From positions 1 through 27,797 of the IMG/VR virus record IMGVR_UViG_3300021091_000332: a stretch of 27,797 nucleotides of DNA; one strand, given 5' to 3'. Under the pieces are notes generated by a model that was not told where the DNA came from, did no database searches, and was given only the letters and a program-made list of their open reading frames with translations. This document shows, in pieces, positions 14,295 through 20,524 of this stretch. The stretch comes from a virus. How positions within the stretch are numbered: the stretch's first letter is position 1; the number at the start of each line of letters is the position of its first letter. The translations under genes and the position numbers were made by a program.

Positions 14295-14978
14295 TTAAGT
14301 ATTTATCTTTGGAAAAAGATGGTCTTTATTAAATACTAAGACATCTTTTTCATCTAATCCTAAAGATAACATTACTCTAGGAGTATGTGGGTTTTTTTGT
14401 TGATGTTCACAATAATAGTTTTGTGCTGTTATTACATCTTCTCTTTTAGAATCGTTTTTAAAATCGCCAATTTTATCTAAGTAATTATGTAGATTACTTT
14501 CGGCCATTGTTGTTACTTGGAATAATTCTTCTTCTGTCTGTATATTACCAGCGGCAATCATACCACCACTAAAAATGGCCTTTGCCCAATCTGGCAATTC
14601 TCTTGCTTTACTTGGTTTGTACCATTTAGTTTCATTGATAAACCAATTTGTTAATGAGTGTTCTTTTTTAAGTAATGGTGAAAAATCGTGGAACGCACCT
14701 GTTACTTTATTCTTACCTGCAATTACGTCAAATCCATATATTGGGCCGCCATTTGTAAGACCTGGAAATAAACAAACGTGCATCATCCATAAACCTTTTG
14801 TCTCTCTTGCGTCAACCACATCAACGTGTGCTCGTCTTACGTTATCATTTTTCCAAGTACGATTGACCCAACCTTCTTTATTAAATCGTGTCATACCATC
14901 TTCAAAGTATTCTACACAATTTAAATCTAAAATATCTATGATGTTATTCTTGCACTGTATAAGATTTTCCCAAATCAT
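14295..14978 (-). CDS. pcyX: Ferredoxin-dependent bilin reductase, PcyX/PcyA type
   Basis: The protein has 227 residues. The core RRAHVDVVDARETKGLWMMH followed by GPIYGFDVIAGKNKV and FHDFSP (48-101) is the bilin reductase signature. H67 and D84 have the spacing of His88 and Asp105 in PcyA (17 residues). The position of PcyA Glu76, needed for 18-vinyl reduction, appears to hold D53, with a two-residue insertion after it. The product should reduce biliverdin with electrons from ferredoxin. Loss of the Glu fits PcyX, a family reported from uncultured oceanic phages that forms phycoerythrobilin, better than PcyA, which forms phycocyanobilin; the symbol is a best guess. PebS seems less likely because it has Asn, not His, at the 88 position. 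Heme oxygenase, source of biliverdin, is two genes upstream. Confidence 0.88.
   Translation of the reverse strand: MIWENLIQCKNNIIDILDLNCVEYFEDGMTRFNKEGWVNRTWKNDNVRRAHVDVVDARETKGLWMMHVCLFPGLTNGGPIYGFDVIAGKNKVTGAFHDFSPLLKKEHSLTNWFINETKWYKPSKARELPDWAKAIFSGGMIAAGNIQTEEELFQVTTMAESNLHNYLDKIGDFKNDSKREDVITAQNYYCEHQQKNPHTPRVMLSLGLDEKDVLVFNKDHLFPKINT
14300..14307 (-). promoter_or_regulatory. Weak late-promoter-like box before the porin-like gene
   Basis: The minus strand reads GATAAATA, one mismatch to TATAAATA, ending 6 bases before the ATG at 14293. It lies inside the end of the bilin reductase gene, so it could be chance. If used, the leader would be one base. Confidence 0.3.
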
Positions 14979-14981
14979 ACG

Positions 14982-15461
14982 TTAAAAGTAATTTAAATTT
15001 AAAACCATTCTATAATTAGTGTCTGTATGTGTTGTTCCTGTGTGTTCTAAATTTGAAGGAAATATAACAATTCTATTTTCAACACTTTCTACTTCTTTTC
15101 CATTTTTAAAAATAGTTTTACCATTATTTTTATTTAAATAAAAAACAGCCGTATTACATTTAAAGTTTACGTCTGTATGTAAAATAAATTTTTTAATTAC
15201 ACTTTCTTTAAATGTTGCATTTAATTTAATGTGAACCAGTGATTTTACATTTAATTTTAATAATAGAGGTTCTATTGAAGAAAAATAATCACTATTAATT
15301 TTGTTATTTGTAAAAAAAAGATGAGTAAATTGAAAATTACCATCGTCTTTATTTACTTTTCCTTTTTGAAAATACCAAGGGAAATTAGGGTCGACATAAG
15401 TATTTTTTAAACTATTAAAATATTCTTTGTCTAAAAAATCATCAATTATTTTTATATTCAT
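14982..15461 (-). CDS. 2-oxoglutarate/Fe(II) oxygenase-like protein
   Basis: The 159-residue protein fits the double-stranded beta-helix oxygenase pattern. The sequence LHTDV supplies H95-x-D97, SNLEHTG supplies the distal H140, and NYRMVLNLNY supplies R151, the usual 2-oxoglutarate carboxylate ligand. The segment IVIFPSNLEH is the typical seventh strand. It opens with IKIIDDFLDKEYFNSLKN, as in phage members of this superfamily. The substrate is unknown. The gene overlaps the end of heme oxygenase by 20 bases and ends 3 bases before the bilin reductase, so all three are presumably made from one message. It is lysine- and asparagine-rich and very AT-rich. Coupling suggests a link with the bilin genes, but sequence alone does not show it. 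Confidence 0.75.
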   Translation of the reverse strand: MNIKIIDDFLDKEYFNSLKNTYVDPNFPWYFQKGKVNKDDGNFQFTHLFFTNNKINSDYFSSIEPLLLKLNVKSLVHIKLNATFKESVIKKFILHTDVNFKCNTAVFYLNKNNGKTIFKNGKEVESVENRIVIFPSNLEHTGTTHTDTNYRMVLNLNYF

Positions 15462-16005
15462 TCATTTCCTTAAATAATTCTGTAGCATACTCAAAACATA
15501 ATTTAGCTTCAGCGACCACGTTTATTTGATATGTGTTCATATAGTTATTTATTATCTCTCTTATAACTCTTTTTGTTTCTTCAGGTTTTAAAAATACAAG
15601 ATACGTATTTGGGCCAGGAGTTTTTCTTTTAATCATTTGGCCACCATATAAATCTCCCATATGTCTTACGTAAATATGTGCATATAATTTTTCGGCATCA
15701 TCTTTAATTGTGTCTAAGTGATAGACATATCTTAACGTGCTGTCTGTGATATGAGGTTTTTCTGGTTTGTTCCAAAGTGAACGAAAATCGTGGTCTATCT
15801 TTTGAGCTCTATCTAAACCTGGTGTTTGTCTAAACAGGCCATTTGCAAAAGCATACTTTTCAAGTGTAGCATAACACTGTAATAGATTAAACAAATATGT
15901 AGCATAAAGGTCTGGATTTATCTGGCCAGACATAAGAGTTTTTACAAAAGGTTCTGATTCTGCCTTTTTATGTTCATCTAAAGTCAATTGTCTTATATCA
16001 TTCAT
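15442..16005 (-). CDS. ho: Heme oxygenase
   Basis: This enzyme opens heme with O2 and reduced ferredoxin to biliverdin IX-alpha, Fe(II) and CO. The proximal heme ligand is H12 in LTLDEHKKAES, matching the A-H-x-x-A-E motif of HO-1. The distal helix is YVRHMGDLYGGQMIKR (112-127), the diagnostic heme oxygenase signature with its flexible G-D-x-x-G-G-Q kink. At 187 residues it is shorter than typical cyanobacterial HO1 (about 240) and looks C-terminally trimmed, but the catalytic helices are intact. The start ATG follows a CATAAATA late box by exactly 5 bases, which predicts an mRNA starting on the A of ATG. The divergent oxygenase gene starts 30 bases away. Product and partner logic points to the bilin reductase at 14295-14978. 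Confidence 0.93.
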   Translation of the reverse strand: MNDIRQLTLDEHKKAESEPFVKTLMSGQINPDLYATYLFNLLQCYATLEKYAFANGLFRQTPGLDRAQKIDHDFRSLWNKPEKPHITDSTLRYVYHLDTIKDDAEKLYAHIYVRHMGDLYGGQMIKRKTPGPNTYLVFLKPEETKRVIREIINNYMNTYQINVVAEAKLCFEYATELFKEMNEYKNN

Positions 16006-16010
16006 ATATC

Positions 16011-16018
16011 TATTTATG
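16011..16018 (-). promoter_or_regulatory. Late promoter of heme oxygenase, leaderless spacing
   Basis: The minus strand reads CATAAATA, one mismatch to the consensus, followed by five bases and then the heme oxygenase ATG. With T4 geometry the transcript starts on the A of ATG. It is back to back with the plus-strand box at 16022, three bases apart. Confidence 0.55.
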
Positions 16019-16021
16019 TGA

Positions 16022-16029
16022 TATAAATA
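16022..16029 (+). promoter_or_regulatory. Late promoter of the plus-strand oxygenase, leaderless spacing
   Basis: The plus strand reads TATAAATA, then five bases, then ATG at 16035, so the T4-type start coincides with the A of ATG. Together with 16011-16018 it forms a near-symmetric divergent promoter (TATTTAT, 5 bases, ATAAATA). The two boxes are too close for two polymerases at once. Confidence 0.6.
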
Positions 16030-16034
16030 TATTA

Positions 16035-16661
16035 ATGAACAATCAACTTTTGCAATTATGGCCTACACCTGTTTATTTGGCTCAAACAAATTTAATAACT
16101 AACGAAATTATAGAAAACGTAAAAAGTCAAAGTTACGATAGAACAAGTAATAATTTAAATGATATAACTATTGACAAAAAAATATTATTAAAAACGGAAT
16201 TTAAAAATTTAAAAGAAAATATTGATAAACATTTTTATAATTACGTTTATAATATATTAAATATTAATACTGATAACAAGTTTATTATGACAAATAGTTG
16301 GATTTTAAAAAATCTTTCTAACGAAACAACTCACGCACATACACATCAAAATTGTATATTTTCAGGAGTAATATATGTAGTTGCTGAAGAAAATCAAGGT
16401 GTATTAAAAATTCATAAAGACTACGATCAAATATTTGATAATTCTATAAAACCTGATTTTTCGCAAAGAAACATTTTTAATTGTGATGAGTGGAATATAA
16501 CACCTCAAAAATCATTACTAATAATATTTCCTTCAAAATTAAAACATAGTATTACTGAAAATAAATCAAACAAAACTAGATATAGTATTTCTTTTAATTA
16601 TTTTTTAACTGGTGTTGTAGGCGATAGTCCTGTAATTAGATTAAATTTAAATTGTTCTTAA
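16035..16661 (+). CDS. Putative 2OG-Fe(II) oxygenase (TIGR02466 / 2OG-FeII_Oxy_5 type)
   Basis: This 208-residue protein is one of two genes on the plus strand. It opens with QLWPTPVYLAQ, the usual 'F/W-P-T-P-V/I-Y' start of the family. It has H100-A-H102-T-H104-Q-N around the first metal ligands, SGVIYVV, then LLIIFPSKLKHSI with distal H171, and TRYSISFNYF with R182 for 2-oxoglutarate. A C-terminal tail of about 18 residues follows the last strand. Such proteins are common in marine T4-like phages; no substrate is known to me. No ribosome-binding site is present and the promoter predicts a leaderless message. Its stop codon overlaps the stop of the opposing gene by three bases, with no terminator hairpin between. 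Confidence 0.85.
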   Translation: MNNQLLQLWPTPVYLAQTNLITNEIIENVKSQSYDRTSNNLNDITIDKKILLKTEFKNLKENIDKHFYNYVYNILNINTDNKFIMTNSWILKNLSNETTHAHTHQNCIFSGVIYVVAEENQGVLKIHKDYDQIFDNSIKPDFSQRNIFNCDEWNITPQKSLLIIFPSKLKHSITENKSNKTRYSISFNYFLTGVVGDSPVIRLNLNCS

Positions 16662-17251
16662 AAATAATTTAACCATCCTGTAATAATAAATTTTTCTTCT
16701 GTATTAGAAACAATACCTCTATGAGTATGAGTCCAATCTGTAGGCCATATTAAAGTTAATCCTTTTTTACATTTTGTTATTATGTTTTGAATAGGAAATT
16801 CTGTACCGCCCTCACTTACATCATTTAAATAAGTCATAAAAACTAATACTCTATTATTATTAGGTCCTTGTCTTTCAGTATGAAAACATTTAAAACCTCC
16901 GCCTGGTTTATAATATTGTATATTTACTGGTTCAATTAAACCAAATACACCTCCATTATTTAAATGCGTAAACGTTTCTAAATATTTTTTTAAGCACAAA
17001 TCTAAATGATTCCAATAATTATTAAACAATAAATCTGTTTTAAATTTTTCAGTATTTACACCTATATCTATAGAATCTTTTTGTGTAACATCTATTTTAG
17101 GACCCTTATCATTTCCTACAACCCCTCTTTCGTGTAAATCTTTATTTGTTTTAAAATAATGTATAATATCATCACATAATTTTGTGTCAGTCATACGATA
17201 ACCTTGTATAAAATTTACAGGTTTAAAATTAAAATCTTCTTTTTCAATCAT
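16658..17251 (-). CDS. Prolyl-4-hydroxylase-like 2OG-Fe(II) oxygenase
   Basis: The 197-residue protein is of the P4Hc type. VNIQYYKPGGGFKCFHTERQ (109-128) carries the first ligands as H124-T-E126, then FMTYLNDVSEGGTEFP (138-153), a hallmark of prolyl hydroxylases, then WPTDWTHTHRGIVS with distal H177, and EEKFIITGWLNY with K187 as the probable 2-oxoglutarate anchor. The second ligand is Glu, not the usual Asp, which is uncommon in this group. It may hydroxylate a protein side chain, perhaps in a virion protein; that is inference. The stop is tail-to-tail with the plus-strand gene. Its ATG lies one base after the halogenase stop, so it is probably expressed from the halogenase transcript. The sequence is very AT-rich. 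Confidence 0.87.
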   Translation of the reverse strand: MIEKEDFNFKPVNFIQGYRMTDTKLCDDIIHYFKTNKDLHERGVVGNDKGPKIDVTQKDSIDIGVNTEKFKTDLLFNNYWNHLDLCLKKYLETFTHLNNGGVFGLIEPVNIQYYKPGGGFKCFHTERQGPNNNRVLVFMTYLNDVSEGGTEFPIQNIITKCKKGLTLIWPTDWTHTHRGIVSNTEEKFIITGWLNYF

Positions 17252-17252
17252 A

Positions 17253-18743
17253 TTACAAATTTTTTAAATAATTATTTAAATTAGTGGTTGTTAAGTAATT
17301 TTTTTTAACCATATTTGTTTTTATATCATAATTTAATTTAAATCTAATTTCATCCAACTCATTAAAATCAAATTGATTATGAATTAACACTCTTTCTATA
17401 ATTTTTTTATTAAAATATCCTAGTCCGGCTAAGGTATAATTCCATATTGATTGATCTGCACATCCATCATATGATTCAAAATCTGAACTTCTTGTTAGCC
17501 TTGATTTTGCTAAATCAATTATGTTTATTAATCTTTCAGATTTGTAACTATAATGATTTATATAATTCCAAAATACATTATCTTTTCTATTTCCTAAATA
17601 AGTTATTTGAACAAAATCTTTTAAATCATTATTTAATTTAAAAATTTCTTTATTATATTTTTCTATAGAAACTGGTATAAAAGTTTCTTTTATTGTAGGC
17701 ATTAAACAATTTGCAACTAATTTTTTTAAACTTACAAGCAATATATGTAAACTGGTAGCTTGTAAAGGTTCTAAGAAAGATGAAGATAAACCTAAGGAAA
17801 TGCAATTTGATACCCAAGTATCTTGAAAAACTCCTGCAGAAAAATTTATTTTTTTAATTACTTCAATATCATTATCATTATAGTATTCTTTTATTTCTTT
17901 TAAAGCATTATTTTCATTTGTAAAAACATTATTATAAACGTATCCTCTTCCAATTTTATATCTTGTGGGAATTTCAAAAATCCAGCCATTTTTCATAGCT
18001 ATTGAAATTGAGTGAGAAAATCTATTATCGGAATCCTTTTTTGTTTTAAAAATTATAGCTTCGTTAACAGGCAGACTTTCCTCAAACGATATCCAATTAG
18101 ATTTTAATTTTGATATTAATAATCTTTGCATTCCCGTACAGTCTATAAAAACGTCAGCTGTTATACTTTCATTATTAGACAAAATTAATTTTTCTATTTT
18201 ATTATTTTTAACCTCAATAGTTTTTACAATTTCATCTAAAACCTTTATTTTCGTTTTTGATTTAAAATATTCTACAAATTTATGAGCATCAATATGATAA
18301 GATTTATAGTAATCCCATTTTAATGTATTATCTTCAATGTAATATGGAACAACATTATTTACAAAATAGTGGCCACTGATACTACTTTTACTTAAATCTA
18401 AATCACTTAATAAATGATAAAATAAGTTTGCATCTAAATTTTTTTTAGCTGTTGTTGAACCCTCTAAAGGACTGAAAAAGTAAGAATTTTCTCCTGACCA
18501 ATTTTTAAATAATATTCCTATTTTTGGTAACGCCCAACTTTTAATTAAAAAATCTATTTCATCTAATTCTAAACTAGGATCTAAAAATAAATCGCTCAGT
18601 GTTCCTGTAACTCCTTCACCCACTCCTATATAAGGAATTTTACTAGAGTCAATAATTGAAATGTCTTGATACGGTTGTTTTTTACTTAATAAGAAAGCAG
18701 TTAACCAGCCTGCAGTTCCTCCTCCTACTATAACAATTTTCAT
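17253..18743 (-). CDS. prnA-like: Flavin-dependent tryptophan-halogenase-like protein
   Basis: The 496-residue protein has the length of PrnA/RebH enzymes. IVIVGGGTAGWLTA (3-16) is the FAD-binding fingerprint. YIGVGEG (38-44) follows, and K74 in LPKIGILFKNW sits where the catalytic lysine is expected. IDCTG (200-204) is the second FAD motif and SFLEPLQATSLH (322-333) holds the conserved Glu near the active site. The halogenase motif W-x-W-x-I-P appears as W254-I-F-E-I-P259, with Phe for the second Trp. It would use FADH2, O2 and halide to chlorinate or brominate an indole or other aromatic; substrate and halide are not deducible. It overlaps the upstream gene by 4 bases (ATGA) with an AAGGA site. 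Similar genes occur in some marine cyanomyoviruses. Confidence 0.9.
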   Translation of the reverse strand: MKIVIVGGGTAGWLTAFLLSKKQPYQDISIIDSSKIPYIGVGEGVTGTLSDLFLDPSLELDEIDFLIKSWALPKIGILFKNWSGENSYFFSPLEGSTTAKKNLDANLFYHLLSDLDLSKSSISGHYFVNNVVPYYIEDNTLKWDYYKSYHIDAHKFVEYFKSKTKIKVLDEIVKTIEVKNNKIEKLILSNNESITADVFIDCTGMQRLLISKLKSNWISFEESLPVNEAIIFKTKKDSDNRFSHSISIAMKNGWIFEIPTRYKIGRGYVYNNVFTNENNALKEIKEYYNDNDIEVIKKINFSAGVFQDTWVSNCISLGLSSSFLEPLQATSLHILLVSLKKLVANCLMPTIKETFIPVSIEKYNKEIFKLNNDLKDFVQITYLGNRKDNVFWNYINHYSYKSERLINIIDLAKSRLTRSSDFESYDGCADQSIWNYTLAGLGYFNKKIIERVLIHNQFDFNELDEIRFKLNYDIKTNMVKKNYLTTTNLNNYLKNL

Positions 18744-19285
18744 TTTTTCCTTATAAAAGATTTAAAACAAATCATATCTTCGTTATTATTTAAAAAAGTT
18801 CCGTGCCAAAGTATTCCTGGAAAAATTATTACATCATTTTCTAAAGTTTTAATTTCTTGTTTTTTATTATTTATTACAATATAATAATTTGGATTGTTTA
18901 TATTTTTTTTAATAAAATGTATAATGGTGTAAGGCAATTCAATATTTTTTTTTTCTTGAATTCCTTTTGATAAATCAACATCTATGCCTTCTAAATTCTG
19001 TTCATTTATTAAACAATCTCTTTCAGTTTTTTTATAAATGACATCAATATATCCTTGAGTAAAAACAAAATCAAAATTATAATCAAAATTTAATTTAAAA
19101 TTTTTAATTACTTTACTATATAAATTTGTGAAAAAAGATTTTTTTAAATTTTCACTTTTAGTATTTGTAAAAAATGTACAATTTACCAAATTATTTTCGT
19201 GATAAGATTTTAAAACAATATCGCTAATTTGTTTATTAAAAAAATTAAATTTAAAAATTTTTACGTTTTCTATTGTTATAATCAT
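18740..19285 (-). CDS. Degenerate 2OG-oxygenase-like protein, function unknown
   Basis: The 181-residue protein is rich in Lys, Asn, Ile and Phe and is not clearly assignable. The C-terminal part, with NDVIIFPGILWHGT (150-163, H161) and a final strand M-I-C-F-K-S-F with K175, looks like the last strands of a double-stranded beta-helix oxygenase. I cannot find an H-x-D/E pair for the first metal ligands in the expected place before it. It may be an inactive relative, a substrate-binding partner of the halogenase, or a divergent active enzyme. It begins 1 base after the upstream oxygenase stop and overlaps the halogenase start as ATGA, so the three are probably translated as a coupled unit. Confidence 0.65.
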   Translation of the reverse strand: MIITIENVKIFKFNFFNKQISDIVLKSYHENNLVNCTFFTNTKSENLKKSFFTNLYSKVIKNFKLNFDYNFDFVFTQGYIDVIYKKTERDCLINEQNLEGIDVDLSKGIQEKKNIELPYTIIHFIKKNINNPNYYIVINNKKQEIKTLENDVIIFPGILWHGTFLNNNEDMICFKSFIRKK

Positions 19286-19286
19286 T

Positions 19287-19865
19287 TTAACTGATATTAA
19301 AAGCTGCTGTTATTCTAGGTGTTTCATTATTACATTTTTGAACCATATGTTTTACGTTTGACCTAAAAATTACCAAAGTTTTTGGTTTAAAATTATAACT
19401 GCAATTTAAAGAATTTACTTGATTATAATTTTTTACGTTTTTTAAAGGCAACATATCAGGTTCATAAGGATTTTCAAAATATAATTTTCCCGATTTTTCT
19501 GGATTGGTTACAAAATAGACAGCACTAAAAATAGAATTACTATGTGTATGCCATTCCTGATAATCGCCTGCATTATACAAGTTTATCCAGCCATCATCAC
19601 AATTATAAGTGTAATCAGATTGCAATTCTTTAGCAAATAAATTAACGTTTTCATTTACTTTTTCAATTAAGAAATTAAAATTTTTATCATTTTTTAAATT
19701 GTAAGAGCCTAAAGTATTATATACATCCGATATCCAATTTTTACCACCTTTTTCATAATTCTTTAAAACATTCAAAAACAAATTTTTTATTTGTTCATTT
19801 TCTGCGTCAGAAAAAAGGTTTTCTTTTACATATAAAACAGTAGGAAACCAATAATGTAGAATCAT
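19287..19865 (-). CDS. Putative 2OG-Fe(II) oxygenase (TIGR02466 / 2OG-FeII_Oxy_5 type)
   Basis: The 192-residue protein opens with LHYWFPTVLYV, the family's usual start. WINLYNAGDYQEWHTHSNSI (93-112) provides metal ligands around H106 and H108, SAVYFV is the next strand, TLVIFRSNVKHMV provides distal H173, and TPRITAAFNIS provides R184 and the C-terminus. It is the first gene of a tightly coupled minus-strand set with the degenerate relative, the halogenase and the prolyl-hydroxylase-like gene. The late box TATAAATA ends exactly 5 bases before the ATG, predicting a leaderless message. It is a distant paralogue of the plus-strand gene at 16035. The substrate is unknown. Confidence 0.87.
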   Translation of the reverse strand: MILHYWFPTVLYVKENLFSDAENEQIKNLFLNVLKNYEKGGKNWISDVYNTLGSYNLKNDKNFNFLIEKVNENVNLFAKELQSDYTYNCDDGWINLYNAGDYQEWHTHSNSIFSAVYFVTNPEKSGKLYFENPYEPDMLPLKNVKNYNQVNSLNCSYNFKPKTLVIFRSNVKHMVQKCNNETPRITAAFNIS

Positions 19866-19870
19866 AAATC

Positions 19871-19878
19871 TATTTATA
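19871..19878 (-). promoter_or_regulatory. Late promoter of the oxygenase-halogenase operon, leaderless spacing
   Basis: The minus strand reads TATAAATA, then GATTT, then ATG at 19865. T4 late geometry puts the transcription start on the A of ATG. It lies in the 62-base divergent gap with the plus-strand gene at 19928. Confidence 0.6.
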
Positions 19879-19927
19879 TGCTTTTTAATTGTATATATAT
19901 ACCATAGATTATATTGAAAAAGGAAAT

Positions 19928-20524
19928 ATGCAATATCATTGGTGGTTAAAAGAAAGTATTTTAGAACCTTATGTTTACGGTGAAAAAATATTTAATAATG
20001 AAGAAATAGAAAAAATAATAAAAATAGGAAAAGACGAAAAATTCAGCACCGTTCAGGAACCTTTTATAGGTGATGAAAAAGGTGATGCAGTAAAAGACAT
20101 ATCTAGCAGAAATTGTTTTTTATCATTTATAAGATCTGATTTAACTAATAACGAATGGATTTTTAGAAGAATAACGGATGCCATAATAAACGTTAATCGA
20201 GATTTTTATAGTTATAATATAGAATACATTGAAAATTTACAATTTACAGAATATCAAAGTCCCGGACATTTCTACGGAAAACACGTAGATTTGCAATATA
20301 AAAGTTCAAAAACAAGAAAAATAAGTTTTTCAATTCAACTTACTGAAGATACTGAATATGAAGGAGGTGATTTAATTTTATATACAGGTAAAGAAACAAA
20401 AACCAAAAGAAATAAAGGTTGTATAAATATTTTTCCTAGTTATATGTTACACGAAGTAACACCTGTAACTAAAGGTACTAGATGTAGTTTAGTAGGATGG
20501 ATTTTAGGGCCTAGTTTTAAATAA
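19928..20524 (+). CDS. Prolyl-4-hydroxylase-like (PKHD-type) 2OG-Fe(II) oxygenase
   Basis: I choose the ATG at 19928 (198 residues, MQYHWWLKESILEPYVY) because AAGGAAAT lies just upstream; a start 13 codons earlier has no ribosome-binding site and adds an unconvincing peptide. Domain features are YQSPGHFYGKHVDLQY (109-124) with H119-x-D121, RKISFSIQLTEDTEYEGGDL (130-149), INIFPSYMLHEVTPV with distal H175, and TRCSLVGWILGP with R185. This matches the PKHD/PiuC-like hydroxylase pattern found in many T4-like marine phages. It lies on the plus strand against the direction of the late genes. Its stop abuts the stop of the glycine-rich protein gene with no gap. The substrate may be a virion or host protein; unknown. 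Confidence 0.88.
   Translation: MQYHWWLKESILEPYVYGEKIFNNEEIEKIIKIGKDEKFSTVQEPFIGDEKGDAVKDISSRNCFLSFIRSDLTNNEWIFRRITDAIINVNRDFYSYNIEYIENLQFTEYQSPGHFYGKHVDLQYKSSKTRKISFSIQLTEDTEYEGGDLILYTGKETKTKRNKGCINIFPSYMLHEVTPVTKGTRCSLVGWILGPSFK

Noticed and set aside
14295-14978. PebS or PebA identity for the bilin reductase
   Set aside because: His is kept at the PcyA His88 position and the GFDVIAGKNKV segment is PcyA/PcyX-like. I keep PcyX as the best guess, not a certainty.
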